A stretch of DNA of 64,000 nt from positions 248,001 to 312,000 of the forward strand of contig CAWCRN010000024.1 of assembly GCA_963797835.1 (NCBI GenBank), written 5' to 3'. This document shows positions 56,189-64,000 of the stretch, one piece after another. The translations under genes and the position numbers were made by a program. A model generated the notes under the pieces. The model saw only the letters and a list, made by a program, of their open reading frames with translations, did no database searches and was not told the DNA's origin. This DNA is from JBDTSW01 sp963797835 (lineage in GTDB: Bacteria > Actinomycetota > Thermoleophilia > Solirubrobacterales > 70-9). Each line of letters begins with the position of its first letter. Position 1 is the first letter of the stretch.

Positions 56189-57105
56189 GGGATCTCCGCG
56201 GCGAGCCGGCGCACCTGCTCGATCTCGAGCTGCGGCTCGAAGATGAAGGGGAGCGTGCTCACCGGGGCCGAGACCAGCCGCTGAAGCCGCGCGAGCTGCT
56301 CGCGCTGCCCGGTCGCCCGGCGAAACTGGCTCAGCGCTGCGCGGCAGGCGGCGCGGACGCCGCCCTCCGACGCCTCGGCCACCCGCTCGAGAGCGGGCAC
56401 CTCGTCCGGCGCGAAGCGCTCCGGGTAGAGGCCGTTCAGAAGCACGCGGTCGACGGAGGTGCCGACCTCATCGGTGAGGGCAGCCTCGAGCACGGCGGAC
56501 TCGTTGACGGGCATCTCCTCGGGCAGGGCCACGATCGCCACCCCCGTCCGCTTGTGGTCGGTGAGGAAGGCGTCGAGCGTCTCCGCCTGCGACCGGATCG
56601 GCCCCACCCGCGCGATCGACGCGAAGGTCCGCGGCGTCTGCAGAAAGCCCACCCCGTGTCCGGTGGCCGGAGCGTCCACCACGACCAGGTCGTACTCGCG
56701 AGTGCCGCGCACCTTGCGGTTGGGCTGCGCCAACTCCCAGATCTTCCCGATCGTGACCAGCTCACGAAGCCCGGGCGTGGCCGCGGCGAGGTAGTTGAAG
56801 ACCCGTGAGCGGAACAGAAGGTCGCGCATCGCCTTCACCTTGAGCTGCAGGAGGACGTACTCCCGCATCGCCTCGTCGGGGTCGATCGAGATCGCCCAGA
56901 GGTTGTCGGCCATCTCCACCTCGTGGAAGCCAACCTCGGCGCGGTGGAACAGGCGCGAGAGGCCCTCCTGCGCCGATACCTCGCACACGATCGTCCGCCT
57001 CCCGCGCTCGGCGGCGGCCAGCCCCAGGGCCAGCGCCACCGTCGACTTGCCCACGCCACCCTTGCCGGTGACGATCACGAGCCGCTTGTCGAGGAGGTCA
57101 CGCAC
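56185..57105 (-). CDS. ArsA-family ATPase (first of a tandem pair)
   Basis: 306 residues. Walker A LVIVTGKGGVGKSTVALALG (KGGVGKST), Walker B EYDLVVVDAPATGHGVGFLQ, and a switch region VSAQEGLSRLFHRAEVGFHE. Together with the following gene it forms the heterodimer-like pair typical of actinobacteria. It lies 62 bp from the divergent parA start. The shared control region includes a possible -35 TTGAAG at 57127-57132 but no convincing -10. Confidence 0.9.
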   Translation of the reverse strand: MRDLLDKRLVIVTGKGGVGKSTVALALGLAAAERGRRTIVCEVSAQEGLSRLFHRAEVGFHEVEMADNLWAISIDPDEAMREYVLLQLKVKAMRDLLFRSRVFNYLAAATPGLRELVTIGKIWELAQPNRKVRGTREYDLVVVDAPATGHGVGFLQTPRTFASIARVGPIRSQAETLDAFLTDHKRTGVAIVALPEEMPVNESAVLEAALTDEVGTSVDRVLLNGLYPERFAPDEVPALERVAEASEGGVRAACRAALSQFRRATGQREQLARLQRLVSAPVSTLPFIFEPQLEIEQVRRLAAEIP

Positions 57106-57167
57106 CCACCGATCTTTTCATCCCACTTGAAGGAAAGCCCCATCCCTGTGCGAATAGTCGCGATCAA

Positions 57168-58293
57168 ATGGGTCTTTTCAACCGCGGACAGCGGCAGCCT
57201 GAGAAGGTGCAGACGGACGGGGTCTCCCCGGAGGCCGACGAGGTGACGAACACGGCAGAGGACGAGCTGATGCCTGCCGAGTCGGCGGACGCGGGGTCAG
57301 ATCCCGTAGCCGACGAGACATCTGAGCCCACCCCACTCAAGGGGTCTGACCCCTCAGTCGACGTTCCCGACCCCGACGCCGAGATCAAGGTCGAGCGCGT
57401 CGAGGCCCCGCTCGACCCCGACACGATCGTGGCCGACCCCGACGCGGGCCGAATCGAGGCCTCCGAGGCGATCGCGCCGAAGCGCACCCCCGGCGTGATC
57501 CACCAGGAGCAGAGCGAGCATGCGCGGGCGCCACGCCAAGGTCTACGCCTTCGCCAACCAGAAGGGCGGCGTGGCCAAGACCACGACCACCCTCAACCTC
57601 GCGGTGGCCCTGGCGGAGTCCGGGCACCGCGTGCTGGCGATCGACCTCGACCCGCAGGGCAACCTGACGATGAGCCAGGGCATCGACCCGGACAAGGTCG
57701 AGAAGTCGATGTTCGACGTCCTCGTCCACCGGACGCCGATCACGGAGATCATCCAGGAGCGTGAGATCGACATCGCCGTCGGCTCGATCGACCTGGCGGG
57801 CGCCGAGATCGCGATGAGCACCCAGATCGGCCGCGAGCGCTCGCTGGAGAAGGCGATCGAGGAGGTCGGGGACGACTACGACTTCGTCTGCATCGACACG
57901 CCGCCGAGCCTTGGCCTCTTGACCGTGAACGCGCTGACAGCGGCCGACAAGGTGATCGTGCCCGTGCAGTGCGAGTACCTCTCGATGCGCGGCCTGGTTC
58001 AGCTCCAGAACACCCTGCAGATGATTCGAGAGAACCTGAACCCGGGCGTCGAGATCGAGGGCATCCTCCCGACCATGCTCGACTCACGGACCGTCCACGC
58101 GAAGGAGGCCGTCGAGATCCTGGAGGAGAACTTCGGGGACCTCGTGTTCAAGTCCCGGATCCGCAAGGCGATCAAGTTCGCCGAGGCACCGGTGAGGGGC
58201 GCCAGCGTCCTGAAGTACGATCCGACATCGAACGCTGCCGAGTCCTACCGCGAGCTGGCGAAGGAGGTCCTTAACCATCATGTCCCGGCGTAA
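57168..58293 (+). CDS. parA: ParA-type chromosome-partitioning ATPase with acidic N-terminal leader (frame-broken)
   Basis: About 374 residues. The leader (1-115) is acidic and disordered, and carries the repeated peptide GSDP at two places, encoded by palindromic repeats at 57293-57353. From 57533 the canonical ParA/Soj domain follows: FANQKGGVAKTTTTLNLAVA (Walker A; the usual G/K is A here, KGGVAKTT, as in ParA), AIDLDPQGNLTMSQGID and FVCIDTPPSLGLLTVNALTA. EGILPTMLDSRTVHAKEAVE and ADKVIVPVQCEYLSMRGLVQ are typical. An extra C after GAG near 57533 breaks the frame; alternatively ATG 57534 starts ParA as its own gene and the leader is a separate ORF. Its stop overlaps ftsZ by 14 nt. Confidence 0.9.
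57293..57353 (+). repeat. 61-bp palindromic element in the parA leader
   Basis: Begins GGGGTCAGATCCC and ends GGGGTCTGACCCC (57341-57353). It matches the element at 58442-58502 in ftsZ at about 49 of 61 positions, same length. The middle CCGTAGCCGA and CTGAGCCC are shared exactly. It is read in the same codon phase as in ftsZ, encoding GSDPVADETSEPTPLKGSDP. Confidence 0.85.
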
Positions 58294-59804
58294 GCGCGCC
58301 AGCATGAGAGAGGGACCGCTCGCGGACCTGTTCCGCTCGACGGTCGAGCCCGAGGACCCGCCCGGCGCCGCCCCAGGTGCCGTCTCGCTCCGAGGACGAG
58401 ACCACCGTCCTGCCGGACGCGGAGTCAGACCCGGCAAGCCCGGGGTCAGACGCCGTAGCCGAGGGGACGCCTGAGCCCGCTGCCCACACGGGGTCTGACC
58501 CCGCATACGTCGCTGGTCGCCCGGTGCCGCCCGTCTCCGACACGCCCGACCCCGAGCGCGTCCACGCCTACCGGGTCGAGGACCAGGAGACCGTCGTGCC
58601 CGAGCCGAAGGAGCGCCTCTCGAGGATCTTCGACGACCGCTCCGACCCCGAGCCGCCGCTCTACGGGCGCGACGACCCCGCCGCCTCCCGGCCCTCCGGC
58701 CCGCCGCGGCCCCATGCGCCGGTCATCCGTGTCGTCGGCGTCGGCGGCGCAGGCGTGAACGCGGTCAACCGGATGGTCGAGGCCCAGATCCCCGGCGTCG
58801 AGTTCATGGCGATCAACACCGACCTTCAGTCGCTCCAGCAGTCGACCGCCGACGTGACGGTGCACCTCGGTAGCGGCGTCGCCCGCGGCCTGGGCGCCGG
58901 GTCCGACCCCGAGATCGGCTACAGGGCCGCCTTCGAGGAGCAGGACAAGATCAAGCGCCTGCTGAAGGGCTCGGACATGGTCTTCATCACCGCCGGCGCC
59001 GGCGGTGGGACCGGGACCGGCGCGGCGCCCGTGGTGGCGCGGCTCGCCCGCGACGTGGGCGCCCTGGCCGTCGGCATCGTCACCCGCCCCTTCCGCTTCG
59101 AGGGCACCCGGCGCTCGAAGCAGGCCGAGGACGGCATCGAGGCCCTGGGCAGCGAGGTCGACACCCTGATCGTCGTCCCCAACGAGCGGCTGCTCGGCGT
59201 GCTCGCCCGCAACACCACGATGATCGAGGCCTTCCAGGTGGCCGACGACGTGCTGCGCCAGGGCGTCCAGGGCATCTCCGAGCTGATCACGCTCCCTGGC
59301 CTCATCAACCTCGACTTCGCCGACGTGCGCACCACCATGCGCGACGCCGGCCACGCCCTGCTCGGGATCGGGATGGGCACCGGCGACAACCGGGCGAACT
59401 TCTCCGCCGAGCGGGCGGTGTCATCGCCGCTGCTGGAGACCTCGGTCGACGGCGCCCGCTCGATCCTGCTCTCGGTCACGGGCGGCCCCGACCTGACCTT
59501 GCTCGAGGTGAGCGAGGCCGCCAAGGTCGTCCAGGAGGCCGCACACCCCGACGCGAACATCATCTTCGGCGCCAACGTCGACGACAGCCTCACGGACCAG
59601 ATCTGGGTGACGGTGATCGCCACGCGCTTCGACGGGCGGGGCCGCCGCAAGGACGGCGCCAGCACCTCCGAGCGGCGCGCGGTTGGCACCGCGCCGACCG
59701 CCGTGCGGCGCCCCGACGACCGCCGCGCCGGCACCGCGAAGAGCTTCGAGTCGCGCCCGCGCGACATGGAGCTCGACGTACCCGAGTTCCTGCCCGACCG
59801 CTAG
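58280..59804 (+). CDS. ftsZ: FtsZ-family GTPase with long N-terminal extension (frame-broken)
   Basis: About 508 residues. The first 150 are an acidic, Pro-rich extension: MSRRKRASMREGPLADLFRS, then repeats carrying GSDP. The tubulin-like core starts IRVVGVGGAGVNAVNRMVEA, with FITAGAGGGTGTGAAPVVAR (the GTP-binding T4 loop), VVPNERLLGVLARNTTMIEA, and NLDFADVRTTMRDAGHALLG (T7 catalytic loop). The conserved C-terminal peptide ELDVPEFLPDR binds FtsA/SepF-type partners. An inserted base near 58375 joins LADLFRS-leader and the PSRSEDETTVLP part. Linked to parA, not to a dcw cluster; a second FtsZ elsewhere is likely. Confidence 0.92.
58442..58502 (+). repeat. 61-bp palindromic element in the ftsZ leader
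   Basis: Begins GGGGTCAGACGCC and ends GGGGTCTGACCCC (58490-58502). Read in the same codon phase as the parA copy, encoding GSDAVAEGTPEPAAHTGSDP. A related partial GGAGTCAGACCCGG lies just before (58431-58444). See the element at 57293. Confidence 0.85.
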
Positions 59805-59846
59805 TCCGGGCCCGCCGACGGCCGGGTCCCGCTCTACGCTGCGGCA

Positions 59847-61402
59847 ATGGCCGCCAGCAAGGGCGTCGTAGCCGCCGGGCACCCGCTCACCGCCGAGGCC
59901 GGCGCCGCCGTCCTGCGCGAGGGCGGCAACGCCGTCGACGCTGCGATCGCGGCGGTGCTGACCTCGTTCGTGACCGAGAGCCCGCTCACCGGCCTGGGGG
60001 CGGGCGGGTACATGCTGGTCCACGACGGAGCGGACCAGGTCCTTCTGGACTTCTTCGTCGAGGCTCCCGGCCGCGACGGGACTCAGCGCCGCTCGGAGCT
60101 GGTCCCGTCCCGGTCGCCTTCACCGAGGAGAACGTGCAGGTCTTCCACATCGGGGCCGCGTCCTGCGGGGTGCCGGGCACCCCGGCGGGCATTGCCGCCG
60201 CCTCTGAGCGCTTCGGCAGCGCGGCCCTTTCCGAGCTGGCGGCGCCGGCGGCGCGCCTCGCGCGCGAGGGCGTGCGGATGAACAGCGGGCAGGCCTACTT
60301 CCTCGCGATCCTCGCGCCGATCCTGACCCACTATCCCGAGGCCGCCGCGCTCTACGCGCCCGAGGGCCGCATCCTGGGCGAGGGGGAGCTGTTCCGGTAC
60401 CCGGACCTGGGCGACGCGATCGAGCGTCTCGGGGCGGACGGGCCCGACGCGTTCTACGCGGGGGACGTCGCCATCGCGATCTCGGACGCCGTGCTCGATG
60501 GCGGGGGAACGCTCGGCCGCGACGATCTCGCGGCATACGAGCCCGTCGAGCGGCGCCCGGTGAGCGCGACCTTCCGCGACCGCCTGATCCTCACCAACCC
60601 GCCCCCCTCCTCGGGCGGGATCCTGATCGCCTACGCCCTGGATCTGCTCGAGCGCCTCGGCGACGTCGGCGTCGAGACCCTGGTCCGGGTGATGGAGGCG
60701 GCGCAGGCGGCTCGGAGCGAGGACTTCCTCGCGAGCCTGGGCGAGGCCGGGTTCGCCGAGCGCTTCCTCGACCCGTCCGCCCTCGAGGAGGCGGCGCGGG
60801 CGGTGGCGGAGCAGCGCCCGGGGGAGGGGCCGCCGCTCCCGGGTGACGCGCTGGGCTCGACCACCCACATCACCGCGGTCGACGGTGAGGGCCGCTGCGC
60901 CAGCGTCACCTGCTCGAACGGGACCGGCTCGGGGCTGGTGGTCCCAGGGACCGGGGTGCACGTGAACAACATGCTCGGGGAGGAGGACCTCAATCCGCAC
61001 GGCTTCCACCGCCACGCTCCCGGCACGCGCCTGCCCTCGATGATGTCCCCGACGGTGGTCATCCGCGAGGGCGGGCTGGAGGCAGGGCTCGGGAGCGGCG
61101 GCTCCAATCGGATCCGGTCAGCCGTCCTCCAGACCGTGGTGCGCCTGGTCGCCGACGGGGCGGAGCTCGCCGATGCGGTCGAGGCTCCTCGGGTCCACTT
61201 CGAGGCCGGCGTGGTCCACGCCGAGCCCGGCATCGACGATGCGGTTCTGCGGGACCTCGAGGCGGCCGGCTACGAGCTCGTCCGGTGGCCGTCGCGAAAC
61301 GTCTTCTTCGGCGGCGTCCACGCCGTCGCCCGCGACAGCGGCACGGGCGAGCTTCGCGGAGCGGGCGACCCGCGGCGCGGCGGCGCGGTCGCCTACGCGT
61401 AA
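59847..61402 (+). CDS. ggt: Gamma-glutamyltransferase (frame-broken once)
   Basis: About 518 residues. Ntn-hydrolase GGT: N-terminal part GVVAAGHPLTAEAGAAVLRE, and GVPGTPAGIAAASERFGSAA. The autocatalytic Thr is in GSTTHITAVDGEGRCASVT (about 338), and NGTGSGLVVPGTGVHVNNML and MMSPTVVI form the small subunit. It transfers or hydrolyses the glutamyl group of glutathione-like peptides. Near 60098 a lost G in GTCCCGGTCCCG breaks the frame; repair gives VPVPVAFTEENVQVFHIGA. No signal peptide is seen, unlike periplasmic GGTs, so a cytosolic role is likely, possibly on ergothioneine intermediates since EgtB is in the window; that link is inference. Confidence 0.88.
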
Positions 61403-61618
61403 CGTCGAGCGGCGCCGGCGCGTGTCGCCGCGGGGTGAGGGGGCGGGCGAGATATCCGCGCATCTGTCGCATGGATGTCGCTATTCGCCATCGAAGCGAC
61501 ACGCGCAGCCTGATTCCGGGTGTTGCACCCAGGGATCGCCGCCAGTGCACGCGCCGCCGCTATCGCCGCCCTCAGTGCCCAGGGCCCTGCACCACTCAGC
61601 AGGCCTGGAGCCCAATGC
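61403..61618. other. Intergenic region between ggt and the Lon-N gene
   Basis: 216 bp without a gene. It has a short GGGTGTTGCACCC hairpin near 61517 and a stretch (61477-61503) similar to the 3' end of the GNAT gene near 54032 (GGATGTCGCT ... CCATCGAAGC), possibly a common short repeat. Nothing else is recognisable. Confidence 0.4.
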
Positions 61619-62254
61619 CTAGCCGACGATGACCTTGCCGTTCATCCGGGCGCGCTCGGCGACCTCCTGCGAGCGGTCCACGGCGTCGACCAGCGCCCGT
61701 AGGGCGTTGCCCAGCACCCGCATCCGCTCCGGCTCGGAGCGCAGTTCGAGCAGCCGCTGCTTCGTCTCCGCAGGGAGCTCGACCCGGGCGGCGATCGCGT
61801 AGGCGTCGTCGCCCGCGAACTGCCCGTCCTCCGGGGTCTCGCCCGAGACCCGCTCGATCAACTCGGCGAACGCGCCGCGGGCGATGTCGGCGGCCTCGCC
61901 CGGCTCCTCGGCCGTCTCCGCCTCGACGTCGATCGGCTCGACCTCGCCGCTCGGGTACTCGCTGGCCTCGAAGCGGTCGAGCACGCGAAACGGCTCCTCG
62001 CCCGTGACGACCACGTTCATGCGGCCGTCGTCGAAGGTCTCGGTCACCTCGGTGATGCGGGCGGTGCAGCCGATGCGCCTGGCGCCGCCGTCGTCGTCGC
62101 GGAAGACGATCCCGAACGGCTCCTCGGAATCGAGGCAGTGGCCGATCATCCGCTTGTAGCGCTCCTCGAAGATGTGGAGCGGCATCAACTCGCCGGGCAG
62201 GATCACCGCCGGCAACTCGAAGATCGGCATCTCATGGCCACCTTCGCCTGCCAT
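61619..62254 (-). CDS. Lon N-terminal-domain (LON-SB) protein
   Basis: 211 residues from ATG 62254. It carries only the substrate-binding LAN domain of Lon: MPIFELPAVILPGELMPLHI, FEERYKRMIGHCLDSEEPFG, RRIGCTARITEVTETFDDGR and VVTGEEPFRVLDRF. No ATPase or protease domain is present. Such stand-alone Lon-N proteins are widespread; they may be adaptors for proteolysis or peptide binders. The C-terminal helical part ends ARMNGKVIVG. Confidence 0.88.
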   Translation of the reverse strand: MAGEGGHEMPIFELPAVILPGELMPLHIFEERYKRMIGHCLDSEEPFGIVFRDDDGGARRIGCTARITEVTETFDDGRMNVVVTGEEPFRVLDRFEASEYPSGEVEPIDVEAETAEEPGEAADIARGAFAELIERVSGETPEDGQFAGDDAYAIAARVELPAETKQRLLELRSEPERMRVLGNALRALVDAVDRSQEVAERARMNGKVIVG

Positions 62255-62274
62255 GAGTGCGATTGTACGAGGCC

Positions 62275-63933
62275 TCAGGGCCCGACGGTCGCCGTGATCG
62301 CGAACTGCGCCCCGGCGATGCCGAACCGGTTCTCGACGCCGATCCGGTAGTTGCCCTTGCTGGGGTCGTCGACCGTCACCGTCTCGTCCGAGCTGGTCGC
62401 GTTCTTCGAGCGGACGTCGAAGTCCTGGCGCGTCGGGTCGGCGCCCTTTCGCAGGTACAGGTCGAGGTTGGGCTCGCATTTCGGGCCGGTCAGGAACTGG
62501 CACGCCGGGCCGTCCACCGTGACCTCCAGCTCGTCCGCGCCGGCGGGGACCTTGATCGTGTAGCGCTTGAACGTGTCGCGCGTCCCGGCCGTGTCGTTGA
62601 ACGGCGTGGCGCTCGTGAGCGGCTGGCGCCTCTCGGTGACGGTCACCGGCTTCTCAACGGTGTCCCACGAGTTCAGCGCGTCGCGCACGTGGAGCTGGAC
62701 CTGGTAGGTGCCCGGGCCCGGGAACGTGTGGCTCGGGCTGGCCTGGCTGGAGCCGGTGCCGTAGCCGAAGGACCACTGGGTCTCGACGATGCCGGCGTCG
62801 TCCGTGCTCGTGTTATGGAACTGGCACGCCGTCTCCGTGCAGCTGAACGTGAAGTCAGCCTCGGGCGTCGCGTTGCCGTTGCCGCCGAACCGGATCATCT
62901 TGTTGAGCGGTGAGCCCAGGTTCCAGTGCGTGGCGAGCCACTCACCCGACTCGGGGTTCGAGTCGAAGTAGTCGTCGTAACCGCAGTCGAAGTACTCGCG
63001 GTCGGTGCACAGGAACTCGACGCCCTGCTGGTGCAGGTTGCCGCCGTCGGGGGAGTAGCACATGACGTCCTGCTCGTCCCAGCAGTGCCAGCCGGTCCCC
63101 GTCGAGTGCGGGGCGGCATACTGCACGGCGCCCTGGTTGTGGCCGTTCTCGTGCATCACCGTGTTGCCGTTCCAGCAGCTGCGGTAGGTCACGCCGTAGT
63201 CGCCTGTCGCGCCGGCGAGGTTCGGGTTGTTGTTGCGGTTGTTGGCCGACAGCGAGTCGTCGTTGTAGATGTTCCCGGTGCCGCACGCCAGACCGGTCGG
63301 ATCCTCTCCGTCGAAGAAGATCGTGTGGTCGGCGCGGTAGTCGATCCACCCGGCGGCCTTCGCCGCGGCGACGATGGCCGCGTACGAGGAGCCCTGCGTC
63401 ACCAGCTGGCCGACGAAGATCGTCTGCTCGGACAGCGGGAAGTTGCAGGCGACCCGGTAGTCCGCGGTCGGCCCTCCGGAGGCGAGCGAGTCGCGGTTCA
63501 GCACCCAGTTCATGCGGCGCATCTGCGTCCGGATGATCGGCTTGGACTCGTTGTAGCGGTCCGCGGCCGTCGCCGGACGCGCGTAGATCACCATCTGAAA
63601 GCGCTCGGCTTCCTCGCGGGCGAGGGTGCAGTCCACGGCCCGCTCGGGCGAGCCGGGACCGAACTGGGCGGTCTGGCCGGCACCGGCTGCGGCCGCCTCG
63701 ATCTGCTCCTCGGTGTCCGGACCGTGCGTGAGCAGGTCGGGCCCCTGGCCCGCGTCGACGCGGAAGAGGCCGCTCTGCGTGATCTCGACGTCACCGCCGA
63801 GGGCGCGCTCCACGGGCCGCGGTACCTCGTCGCCGGGCTGGAGGGGAGCCGTGCCTGGATGATCCGCGGAGGCGCTCGCCGCTGGAAGGAGGGCAGCCGC
63901 TGCGGCAGCGAGGATCGTCAGTCGCGTTCTCAT
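62275..63933 (-). CDS. Secreted metzincin-like zinc protease with PKD and PPC-like domains
   Basis: 552 residues from ATG 63933. A signal peptide (RLTILAAAAAALLPAASASA) precedes a zinc-protease-like domain: HENGHNQGAVQYAAPHS (about 259) has the HExxHxxG pattern, but the third ligand is not an H in the usual place; the downstream APHS His may serve. DVMCYSPDGG (about 288) resembles the Met-turn. A PKD-type fold follows (VETQWSFGYGTGSSQASPSH then TFPGPGTYQVQLHV), and the C-terminal PPC-like beta domain has NLDLYLRKGADPTRQDF and GNYRIGVENRFGIAGAQF. Cys-rich loops suggest disulfides. It is probably an extracellular protease; the stop is 20 bp from the Lon-N start. Confidence 0.8.
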   Translation of the reverse strand: MRTRLTILAAAAAALLPAASASADHPGTAPLQPGDEVPRPVERALGGDVEITQSGLFRVDAGQGPDLLTHGPDTEEQIEAAAAGAGQTAQFGPGSPERAVDCTLAREEAERFQMVIYARPATAADRYNESKPIIRTQMRRMNWVLNRDSLASGGPTADYRVACNFPLSEQTIFVGQLVTQGSSYAAIVAAAKAAGWIDYRADHTIFFDGEDPTGLACGTGNIYNDDSLSANNRNNNPNLAGATGDYGVTYRSCWNGNTVMHENGHNQGAVQYAAPHSTGTGWHCWDEQDVMCYSPDGGNLHQQGVEFLCTDREYFDCGYDDYFDSNPESGEWLATHWNLGSPLNKMIRFGGNGNATPEADFTFSCTETACQFHNTSTDDAGIVETQWSFGYGTGSSQASPSHTFPGPGTYQVQLHVRDALNSWDTVEKPVTVTERRQPLTSATPFNDTAGTRDTFKRYTIKVPAGADELEVTVDGPACQFLTGPKCEPNLDLYLRKGADPTRQDFDVRSKNATSSDETVTVDDPSKGNYRIGVENRFGIAGAQFAITATVGP

Positions 63934-64000
63934 GCCCAGGATGATCGGCGGGCAGGGACGTCCTGCCCAGGCGTCCCAGGGCGGGATCTGCCCCAGCCGT

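Noticed and set aside
57168..57764. Separate 198-residue acidic ORF before ParA
   Set aside because: Beyond about 57533 the frame turns into Arg/Gln/Pro shadow of ParA, and removal of one base fuses the leader with ParA; a fused gene is simpler, though two genes cannot be excluded.
61470..61510. Second copy of the GNAT gene end
   Set aside because: Similarity to 54032 is limited to two 10-bp blocks; too short to call a duplication.

Overview
The window looks like a chromosomal segment of a very GC-rich actinobacterium, most likely class Thermoleophilia (Solirubrobacterales-like). This is inferred from gene content: two F420-type LLM oxidoreductases, a three-subunit proton-translocating transhydrogenase, EgtB/EgtD, a CtpE-like P-type ATPase, a tandem ArsA-type ATPase pair next to ParA and FtsZ, and LigC-, VanZ-, GlpX- and RpoD-type proteins with actinobacterial flavour. 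I found no rRNA, tRNA or CRISPR array. The only trace of a mobile genetic element of ordinary kind is a tyrosine-recombinase tail.

Layout. 1-5 kb: a small CxxxC protein, a broken MFS transporter with a cytoplasmic winged-helix-like tail, a three-gene cassette pairing a ferritin-like protein with two lysine/arginine-rich histone-tail proteins, and an integrase remnant. 5-13 kb: a DUF5679 zinc protein, a coiled-coil membrane protein, rhodanese, thiolase, DUF4126, a subtilase with a small prodomain-like partner, an acyl-CoA dehydrogenase and CapA. 13-26 kb: LigC-type ligase, a palindrome-controlled membrane protein/regulator pair, enoyl-CoA hydratase, ATP-grasp, then the minus-strand coupled set CtpE-like ATPase > pyruvate kinase > VanZ, an LLM enzyme, and a Ser/Thr kinase with an extracytoplasmic beta-propeller. 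26-41 kb: pntAA-pntAB-pntB, a giant LuxR regulator, a secreted beta-helix/RTX protein, FHA-HTH, a short-chain dehydrogenase, and egtB-egtD. 41-54 kb: homoserine dehydrogenase, glpX, a sugar dehydrogenase lipoprotein, YihY, rpoD with a clear sigma-70 promoter, an RTX protein, PilT, an HxlR regulator and a large acidic protein. 54-64 kb: GNAT, an ArsA pair divergent from parA-ftsZ, gamma-glutamyltransferase, a Lon-N protein and a secreted metzincin-like protease.

Three window-wide patterns stand out. First, palindromic GGGGTCWGACCCC cores occur between genes and, in matching phase, inside the N-terminal coding regions of parA and ftsZ; related inverted repeats lie in two other coding tails. Second, roughly three dozen reading-frame breaks fall in otherwise well-conserved genes; most are single-base insertions, and at least seven put a C directly after GGG. 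Most likely these are sequence errors, but the bias is striking. Third, three genes have AUC where the start codon belongs, two of them exactly 6 nt after GGAGG. Coordinates of frame-broken genes span the inferred whole gene.
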